In this document: positions 26,828 through 35,906 of the stretch, one piece after another
Position numbering within the stretch: the first letter of the stretch is position 1
Layout: every line of letters starts with the position of its first letter
The notes under the pieces: model-generated
What the model saw: the letters and a program-made list of their open reading frames with translations, nothing else
What the model was told of the DNA's origin: nothing
Databases searched by the model: none
Made by a program: the position numbers and the translations under genes
Assembly (NCBI GenBank): GCA_002492525.1
Contig: DKZA01000016.1
Location: forward strand, 92,630 to 156,629
Source: Lachnospiraceae bacterium UBA7086
Lineage (GTDB): Bacteria; Bacillota; Clostridia; Lachnospirales; Lachnospiraceae
Direction of reading: 5' to 3'
DNA length: 64,000 bases

Positions 26828-26973
26828 TGAATAACAAGCTAGATGGTATTCTTTCATTTGTGAAGTTTGTTTTGAAAGAAAATGATAATATTATCAATAT
26901 GCTTTTAAGTGAAGTGAGTCTTTCAAAAGATTGGCTGTGTGAAGAGGAGGATATGGCGTGGAAAGATTTATAA
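26827..26973 (+). CDS. small protein, unknown
   Basis: A 48-residue frame, coupled to the preceding one through the TAATG overlap. It reads MNNKLDGILSFVKFVLKEND and continues with an acidic tail. No family is recognised. It could be a real small partner or another relic of this scarred zone. Confidence 0.3.
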   Translation: MNNKLDGILSFVKFVLKENDNIINMLLSEVSLSKDWLCEEEDMAWKDL

Positions 26974-27071
26974 AATGTAATAATAGAGTATGTGATATTA
27001 TTCAGGATAGTTAAAAGGTGATTGAAAATATTCTAAAATTAGTGAGAATCTTCAAATTGATGTTAAGATAC

Positions 27072-27115
27072 AAAACGTGGGGGCGATCAATGCAAAAAAC
27101 TGTCCCCGCGTTTTT
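27072..27115 (+). terminator. terminator hairpin
   Basis: AAACGTGGGG pairs with CCCCGCGTTT (27104-27113) around a 21-base loop, followed by TTTTT. The surrounding 26974-27334 holds no gene I can support apart from this and the promoter at 27152. Confidence 0.7.
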
Positions 27116-27151
27116 CTATGCTGTAAATTTTAATAGTATAAATGATTAGGA

Positions 27152-27183
27152 TGACAGAATGTATCATAGCTGCTCTCTATAAT
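27152..27183 (+). promoter_or_regulatory. element dyad promoter, copy 1
   Basis: TGACAGAATGTATCA (27152-27166; one mismatch from a perfect dyad), 11 bases, then TATAAT (27178-27183). This is one of five promoters in the element with this architecture. It faces the small gene at 27335. Confidence 0.75.
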
Positions 27184-27334
27184 AAGCATATCGTTAGCTG
27201 ATATGGAAGAAATCTATACATGTGCATAGCTTGTTAAAGATGGTTTGGGCAGGAAAAAGAAAACAGATGAGGAAAATATCCGGATGAATTTATGTTATCA
27301 GACAGGGTATTTGATTTAGGAGGGAACTGGGATT

Positions 27335-27532
27335 ATGGAGAATAATGATCTTGATAAGATACTGGAAGCAAAGGATATGATAAGAGGGTTGATCGACTTG
27401 ATATGTATTATTTCAAGGGAGGGGCAGAAGGATAAACTGATACCTGTTACGATTTTATGTCCGTTAGAGGAATTGTTGGAAAAGATAAATACTTTGTTAC
27501 AGGAAATTGTAGAAAATGAAAGAAATATTTAA
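27335..27532 (+). CDS. small helical protein, unknown
   Basis: A 65-residue, Leu/Ile-rich acidic protein predicted as two helices, with no named family. TTAGGAGGG lies upstream of the ATG. It is the only gene behind dyad promoter copy 1, so it belongs to the presumed element regulon. A bidirectional terminator follows at 27601. Confidence 0.6.
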   Translation: MENNDLDKILEAKDMIRGLIDLICIISREGQKDKLIPVTILCPLEELLEKINTLLQEIVENERNI

Positions 27533-27600
27533 AATACGTGTAGGATGTAAATGAACTCAGAAGATCAATAGATTATCAAGGAAATAAGATCATAAAAAAT

Positions 27601-27640
27601 AGGAGACTCCAGAGAAAAGCAGATATTTGGAATCTCCTAT
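27601..27640. terminator. bidirectional terminator
   Basis: AGGAGACTCCA (27601-27611) pairs with TGGAATCTCCT (27628-27638). T-rich tracts lie on both sides, serving the converging genes at 27335 and 27637. Confidence 0.75.
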
Positions 27641-27954
27641 TTTGCTTTATGTTGCAGTGCTTTGATGATGGTCATTACAGCATCAAGCTGAAGATCATCT
27701 AATTTTTTAGCTTCCTCTGTGATCTGGTTTATTTTTCCAGGGGCAGGATTTTTTTTATCAAAGAATTCCTGAGGTGAAATCTGAAGGTATTCACAGATAT
27801 AAAAGAAAGCCTGCATGGAAGGAAAGGCCTGTCTGTTTTCTATGCGGTTAATGTAGCTTCCGTTCTGGCCAATAGCCAGACTCATTTCTCTAGCGGATAC
27901 ATTTTTTTGATTACGGAGAGAGATGAGCCGTTCAATGAAAAAATCTTCAAACAT
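27637..27954 (-). CDS. XRE-family transcriptional regulator
   Basis: A 105-residue protein with an N-terminal Cro/C1-type HTH (SAREMSLAIGQNGSYINRIE, about residues 20-40, then PSMQAFFYICEYLQISPQEF) and a helical tail. AAGGTGG precedes its ATG. It is transcribed away from the Hsp70-type operon, sharing the region 27955-28350 with it. It is therefore a candidate local repressor of that operon. Confidence 0.88.
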   Translation of the reverse strand: MFEDFFIERLISLRNQKNVSAREMSLAIGQNGSYINRIENRQAFPSMQAFFYICEYLQISPQEFFDKKNPAPGKINQITEEAKKLDDLQLDAVMTIIKALQHKAK

Positions 27955-28028
27955 GATTTCACCACCTTAATTGTTAAATTATATAGTATGAGATATGTAA
28001 ATGTGTTGTATTTAAAATTCTATAAAAA

Positions 28029-28057
28029 TTGACATGGGATATACAATATCTTATAAT
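28029..28057 (+). promoter_or_regulatory. consensus promoter upstream of the Hsp70-type operon
   Basis: Perfect TTGACA (28029-28034), 17 bases, perfect TATAAT (28052-28057). Dyad promoter copy 2 starts 27 bases downstream, so the operon has tandem promoters, and the dyad lies in the early transcribed region of this one. Confidence 0.8.
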
Positions 28058-28083
28058 GAAAAAAGTAAATAAATTGGAGAAAT

Positions 28084-28115
28084 TGACAGAATGTGTCATT
28101 GTAGGTGATTAAAAT
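28084..28115 (+). promoter_or_regulatory. element dyad promoter, copy 2
   Basis: Perfect dyad-type TGACAGAATGTGTCA (28084-28098), 11 bases, then TAAAAT (28110-28115). It drives, or controls passage into, the operon that starts at 28351. Confidence 0.8.
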
Positions 28116-28260
28116 GAGTGATGTTAGCCCAAAAGTGTGTTGGTAGTACTACTACGCCAAAATAATGAACTGTATATGCCATATGGTTCTACTGAAAAGT
28201 ACAACATAATGATTTGCTGAAAAACACCAACACAGATGTTTGACTAATACCAAATGAATA
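28114..28260 (+). other. structured leader with mini-frame
   Basis: The leader before 28351 contains a 10-codon frame (ATG 28114 to TAG 28146), the palindrome GTAGTACTAC (28143-28152) and a distant inverted repeat TGTGTTGG (28136-28143) / CCAACACA (28227-28234). These could fold the transcript or form regulator sites. Apart from the two promoters, I see nothing else in 27955-28350. Confidence 0.35.
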
Positions 28261-28350
28261 AATACGAAAGATTGTTCTGCAAAGAAAAAGGATAAAGGTG
28301 TCAAATAGCGGAGCCTATATTATTGGACAGGGAGAATTTGGGAGGCGATG

Positions 28351-29133
28351 ATGGGAGATAAGAAAAAATGGTTTTATGAATTCATGCAATCAGAGGAGAT
28401 TAAAGAATACTTTCGACAATTGTTGAATGAACAAACGGAAATGTTGTTAGATCAGATAAGATGTAAGCAGGATAAGTATGATAGGGAAGAGGCAGCGGAG
28501 CTTGAAAAGAAGTATAATCACGAGCTAAATAGAAGAATTCAGTGTGAAGAAGAATGTGGGAGACTGCAGGGATTATTGGAAAAAGAGAGTGAAAAGGCGG
28601 CTCTTTTAGATAAAGAGTTGATAAATGTAAGGCAAAAGTATAACCAATTGCAGTTGGATTATGACAGTATTAAAGAAGAAAAGGACAGCATAGAAAAGTC
28701 TTTTGCAGTGTATGAAGCAAAGTATAAGAGTATTGACGAGGCTTATATCAGGTATGAAAGATTGTCGGAGGATGTTAAGGGCAGGCTTGGTAATGTTTTT
28801 AAAACAGATTCCATATATGGATTTCTGACAGCCAGTGTTGATTGGAGAAATGTGGAAGGCCTTTGGAATTTTGCAAAGAGACGTATTGTGGAAAAGGAAA
28901 TGACGGATACGGAAGAACTTATATATATATTTGAATTTATGCTGCAGGCATATAATAGGCTGGGAAATGAAAAATATGGATTACTTATGCCGGATATTGG
29001 AGATAAGTTTGATTCTGACAGGCATACCATTATGGGAATTAAAACAGATGGTTTTGTGTCAAAAGTGCGATTGCCGGGGATTGTGAAACTGGGTTCACAA
29101 AGGGTGGTTCAGAAAGCATTGATTGAGATATAG
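28351..29133 (+). CDS. coiled-coil protein with GrpE-like C-terminus (operon gene 1)
   Basis: A 260-residue cytosolic protein with a long coiled coil (about residues 40-145, Glu/Lys/Arg-rich heptads), then a helical part. The last 40 residues (RHTIMGIKTDG to KALIEI) look like the beta domain that ends GrpE: His/Met, a Gly turn, then a hydrophobic strand with Arg and Ala-Leu-Ile. The next gene encodes an Hsp70-like ATPase, so this protein may be its nucleotide-exchange partner. The ATG at 28351 is preferred over 28348 because GGAGG then lies 5 bases away. The GrpE comparison is by eye and needs a profile search. Confidence 0.7.
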   Translation: MGDKKKWFYEFMQSEEIKEYFRQLLNEQTEMLLDQIRCKQDKYDREEAAELEKKYNHELNRRIQCEEECGRLQGLLEKESEKAALLDKELINVRQKYNQLQLDYDSIKEEKDSIEKSFAVYEAKYKSIDEAYIRYERLSEDVKGRLGNVFKTDSIYGFLTASVDWRNVEGLWNFAKRRIVEKEMTDTEELIYIFEFMLQAYNRLGNEKYGLLMPDIGDKFDSDRHTIMGIKTDGFVSKVRLPGIVKLGSQRVVQKALIEI

Positions 29134-29145
29134 GAGAAGGTAGAT

Positions 29146-32046
29146 ATGGAGACAACGAGATTTGTCGATAGGATGAAAATCAGCAAAACACAAGCTGATG
29201 AATTAATAAGAAAGAAATTGAGGATTTGCTGTGAAGAATATGTATCTGAATTTGAGCTTCTGTTGGATAAAATAGAGAATATCTATGAAAAACAAGAATT
29301 TTTTATTATAGAGGAGAAACATTGTTTTATAGATGTCCGTGATAAATTTATTTTTTTTGATTTAAATTCAGCCAAAGGTGCGCCACAAAAAATAGAATCG
29401 CCAGATGAACTCAATCTTGATAAAATTTCTGAGAAAAATACACCAATAGAAGGGCTGGCAGGTAAGTTACCTACCCTGAAGCAATTAAGAAAAGTAAGAA
29501 AGATAATTTTAGAGTCTGACAATGCTTCTGATAAATGGTATTTATCGAGGGAGGGGAAATGTTATAATCCGATGAGCAATGATTCATTTGGAATTATACA
29601 TTATATTGGAGTATATGCAATTCCTGTGATCGATTTATCATTTGATAATTCAACAGACTTGTTGATAAATATTCTTATTCCATATGAATTGTGTCCGAAA
29701 GGATTATCAGCCAAAGAAAAAGAATTGTTTTCTGATTTGATTCTTTTAAAGAAGATAAACAAAGAATATGGCTCAGATAGTATATTGTACTTAAATAATA
29801 CATTGAAGTTTAAGATAGAACAAATATGGGAAGATTTTATGGAAAATTCTGAAAAGGATATTTATCAAATGTTACATTGGAGACTAACAGAAGTGTTGAA
29901 AGTATACAATGAAACAAGAAGCGTAGAAGGAGAAATAAATGTGGATGTTAAAGAAAAATTGTTGCAATGTGAAAAAATTCGTGCAGACATTGAACCCTAT
30001 GAGGCTCGGATCCTGACAGATCCAAACAGGGGACATTGGGATCTGTGGAGGGATCAGAGTGAAACAGACTATACGGTGAAAATCGCTGAAAAATTAGTGG
30101 CTCGGAATCCGGTTTGTGATATCAATCAAAATGGGGTAATCGCGGTTGATTTTGGCACTAAAAGTACAATTGTCGTATTCCAGTCGGATATTGAACATTC
30201 TCTGCCAATGAGGATAGGGGATGGAAACCTAAGCAAAGGGGTATCTGTAAAGCAATATGAAAATCCCACGGTGATGCATTTTGTAAACTTGGCAAAATTT
30301 ATAAAAGAGTATAATTCCCAAAAGGGGCGTCCTAATACGGAGTGGAACGATCTGACAATATCGCACACAGCGATGGACCAGTTTTCAACAAGTAGCAGTG
30401 AAGAATATTATGAGTATCTTCATCAGATCAAACAGTGGGCGGGACAGCGTGAGAAGCAGTTCAGAATCCAGCCACATATGGGTGAATCTATCGTACTGCC
30501 TTCTTTCATGGATTTGAAAGACGAAGATGTTAATCCTATAGAAATTTATGCATATTATATCGGATTATACATAAATAATATGCGGCATGGTATATTTCTT
30601 GATTATTACCTGTCATTTCCCGTCACATATGAAGTAAAGATTAGAAAGAAAATTGTAGAAAGCTTTGAAAAAGGACTTAAAAAATCTTTGCCGGAAACCC
30701 TTCTTAATGATCAAGAAATTATGAGTAAGTTCAGAGTCAATGGAGATATAAGCGAACCTGCGGCATATGCAGTATGTGCATTACAGGAATATGGATTTGA
30801 TCCAATGGGAGATGAAGAAATTTTCTATGGTATCTTTGATTTTGGCGGTGGGACGACCGATTTTGATTTTGGGTTATGGAAGCAATCTGCCAAAAGAAGA
30901 TATGATTATACAATAGAAAATTTCGGTGCTGGTGGGGACGAATTCCTAGGAGGGGAAAATCTTCTGGAAATGCTGGCATTTGAAATATTTAAGAGAAATC
31001 AGAATTTCATGAGAGAAAAGGGATATACTTTTACTCTGGCGCCAAAATGCAAAGAATTTCTAGGGTCAGATGCCTTGCTTTCGGATTCACAGGAAGCGGA
31101 AAAAAATATGCATAATCTGATGGAGGTTTTAAGACCTTATTGGGAAGAGTATAGAGAGCCGGACGACAGTGAAGAGGAGGAACCGCAGGCAGGGATGTTG
31201 ATGGTGACTCTGTTTGATCGGGAAGGTAATGATCATGTGAATGAAGAATTGGAATTCAGCCTGTATGAGATAAATCAGTTTATTGAAGATAAAATACGGG
31301 AAGGTGTCAATAATTTTTTCTCAGCTTTAATGTTATCGTATCAAAATGAAAAAGTAAAAAAACCTTCAACGGTAAATATTCTTCTTGCGGGAAATTCCAG
31401 TAAGTCGCCTATTGTGAGAAAAGTGTTTGAGGAAGAGATAGAGAGACACAAGAAGGTGATGAAGGAGAAATATCCGAGTGAGGGTGATGTGGAAAATCTG
31501 TTTGAAATTTTTCCGCCACTTGGCACAGAAGAAGCATATCAGAAAATGGAGGAGAGGGGAATCTATTTTGAAAGGGATAATTTTGAAAAACCTACCGGAA
31601 AAACTGGAGTGGCTTTCGGACTGCTTCAATGTAGAAAAGGTGGTAATATCGAGAGAATTTCTAATGTAGACTCAGATGTAGAGATTCCATTCCAGTATTT
31701 TATCGGGTGGAGAATAAAGAAAAAATTTGTCATATTCAAGGACGATTCAAAGATAACGAAATATATGGGAAAGCCGGATTATAATGTCTGGTATAAGTTT
31801 ATTGAGGCCAATGAAGAAGTTTTTGATCTATATTATACAACGCTTCCGGAATGTGTAAATGGGAATACTTTTGTGGATGGAAATGCTGCGGTTAAGAGAC
31901 ATCGGTGCAATCTTGATATCGTAAATGAAAATGCGTTTGTTTATATTAGATCAGTGGGTCCACACACGTTAGAATATGTTGTCGCTGCCAGTGATGATGT
32001 GGAAAATTCTATGCTTGGGGAAATTATAAGAAAGGAACTTGGATAA
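29146..32046 (+). CDS. Hsp70-like ATPase with large extensions (operon gene 2)
   Basis: A 966-residue protein of the Hsp70/actin ATPase fold. Phosphate-1 motif VIAVDFGTKSTIVVF at about residues 330-345, phosphate-2 IFDFGGGTTDFDFG at about 563-577, and adenosine motif ILLAGNSSKSPIVRK at about 745-760. About 325 residues precede the ATPase core and about 200 follow it. Neither part resembles the DnaK substrate domain, so this is not a housekeeping chaperone. It starts 12 bases after gene 1, behind GGAGAAGG, and ends 5 bases before gene 3. The composition is clearly A+T-rich compared with the flanking chromosome. Confidence 0.85.
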   Translation: METTRFVDRMKISKTQADELIRKKLRICCEEYVSEFELLLDKIENIYEKQEFFIIEEKHCFIDVRDKFIFFDLNSAKGAPQKIESPDELNLDKISEKNTPIEGLAGKLPTLKQLRKVRKIILESDNASDKWYLSREGKCYNPMSNDSFGIIHYIGVYAIPVIDLSFDNSTDLLINILIPYELCPKGLSAKEKELFSDLILLKKINKEYGSDSILYLNNTLKFKIEQIWEDFMENSEKDIYQMLHWRLTEVLKVYNETRSVEGEINVDVKEKLLQCEKIRADIEPYEARILTDPNRGHWDLWRDQSETDYTVKIAEKLVARNPVCDINQNGVIAVDFGTKSTIVVFQSDIEHSLPMRIGDGNLSKGVSVKQYENPTVMHFVNLAKFIKEYNSQKGRPNTEWNDLTISHTAMDQFSTSSSEEYYEYLHQIKQWAGQREKQFRIQPHMGESIVLPSFMDLKDEDVNPIEIYAYYIGLYINNMRHGIFLDYYLSFPVTYEVKIRKKIVESFEKGLKKSLPETLLNDQEIMSKFRVNGDISEPAAYAVCALQEYGFDPMGDEEIFYGIFDFGGGTTDFDFGLWKQSAKRRYDYTIENFGAGGDEFLGGENLLEMLAFEIFKRNQNFMREKGYTFTLAPKCKEFLGSDALLSDSQEAEKNMHNLMEVLRPYWEEYREPDDSEEEEPQAGMLMVTLFDREGNDHVNEELEFSLYEINQFIEDKIREGVNNFFSALMLSYQNEKVKKPSTVNILLAGNSSKSPIVRKVFEEEIERHKKVMKEKYPSEGDVENLFEIFPPLGTEEAYQKMEERGIYFERDNFEKPTGKTGVAFGLLQCRKGGNIERISNVDSDVEIPFQYFIGWRIKKKFVIFKDDSKITKYMGKPDYNVWYKFIEANEEVFDLYYTTLPECVNGNTFVDGNAAVKRHRCNLDIVNENAFVYIRSVGPHTLEYVVAASDDVENSMLGEIIRKELG

Positions 32047-32051
32047 TACGA

Positions 32052-35000
32052 ATGGAAAATAAAGAAATTCTTTTAAATTCTTTGAAAAATACAAATGAAC
32101 TTTATTTAAAATCCAGTGGCGGGAGATGTGCTGAGAAGTTTGAGGAAGTAGGGACGGCTGATACAATCCGGACAGACTTTATCGCACTTTATAGAGTTGA
32201 TGAGATTACCTTTGAAGATAAGGCCCCTAGAAAAGAAGCCCTGGAAAATGTGATTAGTGCTATGAATATAGAAGGGGTAAATTTTGTTTATATGATAATT
32301 GGAAATAAAAGAGGTGTAAATTTCTATTATGGTGCTGTAAGAGACTTTTCCACAAAATCGAATGATTTAGCGATTCATGATATTGGAGATATGATTCTGA
32401 AACCGAGTCTGCAAGGAAATTTCAGAGGAAGTGTGATTACAGAAGTCGGAGCAGATGATAAGAAGGAAATAATGAAGGAAATTGAAAATTTTAAAAGGGC
32501 GAAGCTTTTGGAAGGGGTTCCTGGAATAAACAAGGATGATGAAAATTTTCAGTCAGTTGACAGAATCATAGATGTTATGTTAGGAGATGCTTTTGTATTG
32601 ATGCTTGTTGCGAAGCCGGTTAAAATGGAGTGGATCAACAAAATTCAGGACGATATGTATTGCCTGTATAATATCTTATCTCCTATGGCGAAATCTTCCG
32701 TGCAGGAAAGTATGGGAGAAAATAGCAGCACAAGTAGTTCTGAAAGTGAGGGAACTTCGGAGACAACGGGAACAAGCTGGTCTAATACGAAACAAGAGGG
32801 AGAAAGTACATCCGCTAGTCATACTGTAGGTTCGAGCGAAGGTAAGGCCGGGGGAGAAAATAAAAGTATTTCTCAGTCCACATCTGGTAAGAGTGGTTCC
32901 AGTGGGACACATACGGATTGGAATAATTCAACGAACGAGTCTGATTCTAAACAGGAATCGAAGAGTTCAAGTGAGTCTTATACTACAGGGAGTTCTGAGT
33001 CGAGTGGGGGAAATAAATCTAAAGGGACTTCTACACAGACCGGGACAAGTAAGGGCAGTGCTACGACTCTTGAAACAGTTAATAAGAAAGTTCAGGAGTG
33101 GATCAAGTACATGGACGATGTTATTTTTCCAAGATTGGATTATGGATCAGGAAAGGGAATCTTTATTTCCAATGTGTTTATTTTGGGTAGGGAGCAGGCA
33201 TCACTGATCAAGCTGGAGAATACGATTAGGTCCGTGTATGGTGGTGAGGCAGGGAATAGGATGCCATTAAAGGCTTTCGATGTTCAAGGCAATGAGTTGT
33301 CTTTTTTAAAGAAAATGCAGATTCCCAGATTACATTATGGCAAAGAACTGAGTTTTGAGGAGAGAAGTGTCCGCACGGTATGCTCGCAGTTATTTGAGGA
33401 TAACACTAAAGTGTTTCTTGGAAACTGGATGTCATCGAGAGAATTGAGTCTGATGGCAGGTATTCCGCAGAAAGAAGTTGTGGGATTGGCTTTGCGGGAA
33501 GAAGTTGAGTTTGGACTAAATATAGATGAGAAAATGGAAGAGCCAATATTATTGGGGCATTTAGTACAAAGTGGTGTTGTTCTTGATGGAAAAGATGGCG
33601 GGCCTAATATACCAGTGCATTTTGATAAATCCTATTTTGATAAGCATATCTTCATTACTGGCGTCACTGGCAGTGGAAAGACCACTACCTGTCAAAAATT
33701 ATTGTTGGAAAGTAAGGAAAATTTTTTGGTCATTGAACCGGCAAAGACGGAGTACAGAATACTTGCTACAACTGAATTTCAGGATATGCTTGTCTTCACG
33801 CTTGGCAAGGAGACCGGCGCGCCCTTTAGACTAAATCCCTTTGAATTTTTCGAGGGTGAGAGTATAACATCGCGGGTTGACATGATAAAGGCGAGTATGG
33901 AAGCGGCATTTGATATGGAGGCAGCAATACCTCAGATTCTTGAAACGGCCATCTATGCGTGCTATAAAGATAAGGGATGGGATATTTCTACTAACCAGAA
34001 TCGTAATTATGAACAACCTTATGCTGATGGCGTATATTCTTTTCCAACGTTGAGTGATCTGGAGAAAAAGATAGATCAGGTAGTGCAGGAACAAGGCTTT
34101 GAAGATCGTCTTAAAAGTGAATACATAGGATCTATTCATGCGAGGTTAAAGGGATTGACGGTTGGGGCGAAAGGAATGATGCTTGATACGCCGAGATCAG
34201 TTGATTTTGTTGAATTACTTGACAGGAAAGTGGTATTGGAACTTGAAAATATTAAAAGTGCTTCGGAAAAATCCTTGATTATGGGATTTATACTTGCTAA
34301 CCTGTCCGAGGCTATAAGGATAAAGTATAGTGAGAAACATGAACCAATAAAACATCTGACGCTTATAGAAGAAGCGCATCGTTTACTCAGTAGGTATATG
34401 CCAGGTGACAGCATGAACAAGAAACAGGGTGTTGAAATGTTTACCGATATGTTGGCAGAGGTAAGAAAATACGGCGAATCGCTTATCGTAGTTGATCAGA
34501 TACCCAATAAGTTAACACCGGAAGTATTAAAGAACACAAATACTAAGATAGTACATAGAATATTTGCGCAGGATGACAAGGAAGCGATTGGAAATATGAT
34601 GGCGCTAAAGGATGAGCAGAAAGAGTATTTATCTTATCTTGCATGTGGAAGGGCAGTCTTGTTGCATCCCGGACTGTCAAAGTCGATACAGGTACAGATT
34701 CTGCAGACAGAAGCAAATAATACGGATAGAGTGCCGCCGGAGGATGAACAGTTGAGGATGCAGATAATGGAGTATTACTGTTCAATATATAAAAGGGGCG
34801 TTCTTCCAGGGTTGGAAAGATTTTCTGACCGTCCTGATAAAATGATTGTAAATTTATATTTAGAAAAGATGCATGCGAAGAGTGTATTTATGAAAGATTA
34901 TCGTACCTGCATACATAAGAGAAAGATAACCAAAGCATTTGAGGAAGAGGTGACCGCTATAGGCAGGTGCTCGGGTTATGCGAATGTTTCAAAAATAATC

Positions 35001-35156
35001 TGTGGTTTATGCCATAAACAAAAGGCGTTGGAGGAACATCCGGAAATAGAGGAATATGTGAAAGAATTATTGACAGAGATTGCAAATGGCAAAGAAGATT
35101 ATAATGTGACGACATATCACAAACATGAGATTTTGTTTGATTCATTAATGGAATAG
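32052..35156 (+). CDS. HerA/FtsK-like ATPase with Ser-rich insert (operon gene 3)
   Basis: A 1034-residue P-loop ATPase. An N-terminal domain (residues 1-220) of unknown fold is followed by a low-complexity Ser/Thr/Gly/Lys stretch (about 223-338), then the motor domain. This has Walker A FITGVTGSGKTTTCQK near residue 537, Walker B LTLIEEAHRLL near 770 and a sensor region VVDQIPNKLTPEVLKNT. Its order and motifs fit the HerA/VirB4-like (DUF87) group, hexameric pumps or translocases on DNA or protein. HerA-type ATPases partner nucleases or other effectors in several known defence systems. Here no nuclease domain is visible in the operon. Confidence 0.82.
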   Translation: MENKEILLNSLKNTNELYLKSSGGRCAEKFEEVGTADTIRTDFIALYRVDEITFEDKAPRKEALENVISAMNIEGVNFVYMIIGNKRGVNFYYGAVRDFSTKSNDLAIHDIGDMILKPSLQGNFRGSVITEVGADDKKEIMKEIENFKRAKLLEGVPGINKDDENFQSVDRIIDVMLGDAFVLMLVAKPVKMEWINKIQDDMYCLYNILSPMAKSSVQESMGENSSTSSSESEGTSETTGTSWSNTKQEGESTSASHTVGSSEGKAGGENKSISQSTSGKSGSSGTHTDWNNSTNESDSKQESKSSSESYTTGSSESSGGNKSKGTSTQTGTSKGSATTLETVNKKVQEWIKYMDDVIFPRLDYGSGKGIFISNVFILGREQASLIKLENTIRSVYGGEAGNRMPLKAFDVQGNELSFLKKMQIPRLHYGKELSFEERSVRTVCSQLFEDNTKVFLGNWMSSRELSLMAGIPQKEVVGLALREEVEFGLNIDEKMEEPILLGHLVQSGVVLDGKDGGPNIPVHFDKSYFDKHIFITGVTGSGKTTTCQKLLLESKENFLVIEPAKTEYRILATTEFQDMLVFTLGKETGAPFRLNPFEFFEGESITSRVDMIKASMEAAFDMEAAIPQILETAIYACYKDKGWDISTNQNRNYEQPYADGVYSFPTLSDLEKKIDQVVQEQGFEDRLKSEYIGSIHARLKGLTVGAKGMMLDTPRSVDFVELLDRKVVLELENIKSASEKSLIMGFILANLSEAIRIKYSEKHEPIKHLTLIEEAHRLLSRYMPGDSMNKKQGVEMFTDMLAEVRKYGESLIVVDQIPNKLTPEVLKNTNTKIVHRIFAQDDKEAIGNMMALKDEQKEYLSYLACGRAVLLHPGLSKSIQVQILQTEANNTDRVPPEDEQLRMQIMEYYCSIYKRGVLPGLERFSDRPDKMIVNLYLEKMHAKSVFMKDYRTCIHKRKITKAFEEEVTAIGRCSGYANVSKIICGLCHKQKALEEHPEIEEYVKELLTEIANGKEDYNVTTYHKHEILFDSLME

Positions 35157-35168
35157 GAGAAGATAGTT

Positions 35169-35888
35169 ATGGCAGGAATTCTTACGGCAGTATTTGGTGC
35201 AATTGGAGGTTTTGTGAGTAGAGTAGCAAGTTTTGTTGGCAGTACAATAACTGCGATCGGTTCCACAGTGTGTGGGGCCGCAAAGGGATTTATTGGTGCT
35301 GTTGCAAAGATAGGAGTTGAAACAGTCGGGGCAATAAAAGAGGCTGTCGGTTTTGTTGGTACAATTATGCACTCGATTGCGGAGATTGTGCTTGGTATGA
35401 AATTGGAAGATACTTCAGAAGAACTTGGAGCAAAAGCTGTGCAGGCGGAAAAAAGTATAGATGATTTCGATGGGGACGCCGAGGCATATATCCACTATTT
35501 GAATGATGAGATTGAACTTGACAGAGCCAGGTTTGAAAAAATGACGTCAGAAGAAAAAATAGGATGTGAAGCTATCGGTATAACTCTGGAAACAAAAGCG
35601 GTGGAACAGAAGCTTGGAGGAGTGGAGATTCCAGAAGAGAGTCTGGCTGAACTTGGGAAAATACATATGGCAGGGATTGATATTGATGCGGTAAAATTGC
35701 TGGATATCATAAAACAACTTAAAGAATCAGGAATCACCAATATGAATGATATTGTGGATTATTTGGAGGGAAAAGGTGACAGCGACAGGATTAAGACTGG
35801 CGAAGCATTAAAGAGTGCGATGGGTGATGGAGCATTAGAAAGGATATACCAGATTAGGGATGCAGTGATCAGAAATGAGGAGAATTAA
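35169..35888 (+). CDS. Gly/Ala-rich, possibly membrane-active protein (operon gene 4)
   Basis: A 239-residue protein. Its first 75 residues are almost free of acidic side chains and rich in Gly, Ala, Val, Ile and Phe (MAGILTAVFGAIGGFVSRV and onward), with small-residue spacing typical of membrane-inserting or pore-forming helices. The rest is soluble, acidic and helical (from DTSEELGAKAVQAEK). It starts 12 bases after gene 3 with GGAGAAG upstream. No family is recognised. In context it could be the effector of the system, but that is inference. Confidence 0.6.
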   Translation: MAGILTAVFGAIGGFVSRVASFVGSTITAIGSTVCGAAKGFIGAVAKIGVETVGAIKEAVGFVGTIMHSIAEIVLGMKLEDTSEELGAKAVQAEKSIDDFDGDAEAYIHYLNDEIELDRARFEKMTSEEKIGCEAIGITLETKAVEQKLGGVEIPEESLAELGKIHMAGIDIDAVKLLDIIKQLKESGITNMNDIVDYLEGKGDSDRIKTGEALKSAMGDGALERIYQIRDAVIRNEEN

Positions 35889-35906
35889 TCTGATAAAGGT
35901 GAGATT

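Noticed and set aside
32605..33207. Alternative plus-strand frames within the Ser-rich part of the HerA-like gene
   Set aside because: They arise from repetitive AGT/TCT-type codons read in other frames and have no ribosome sites.
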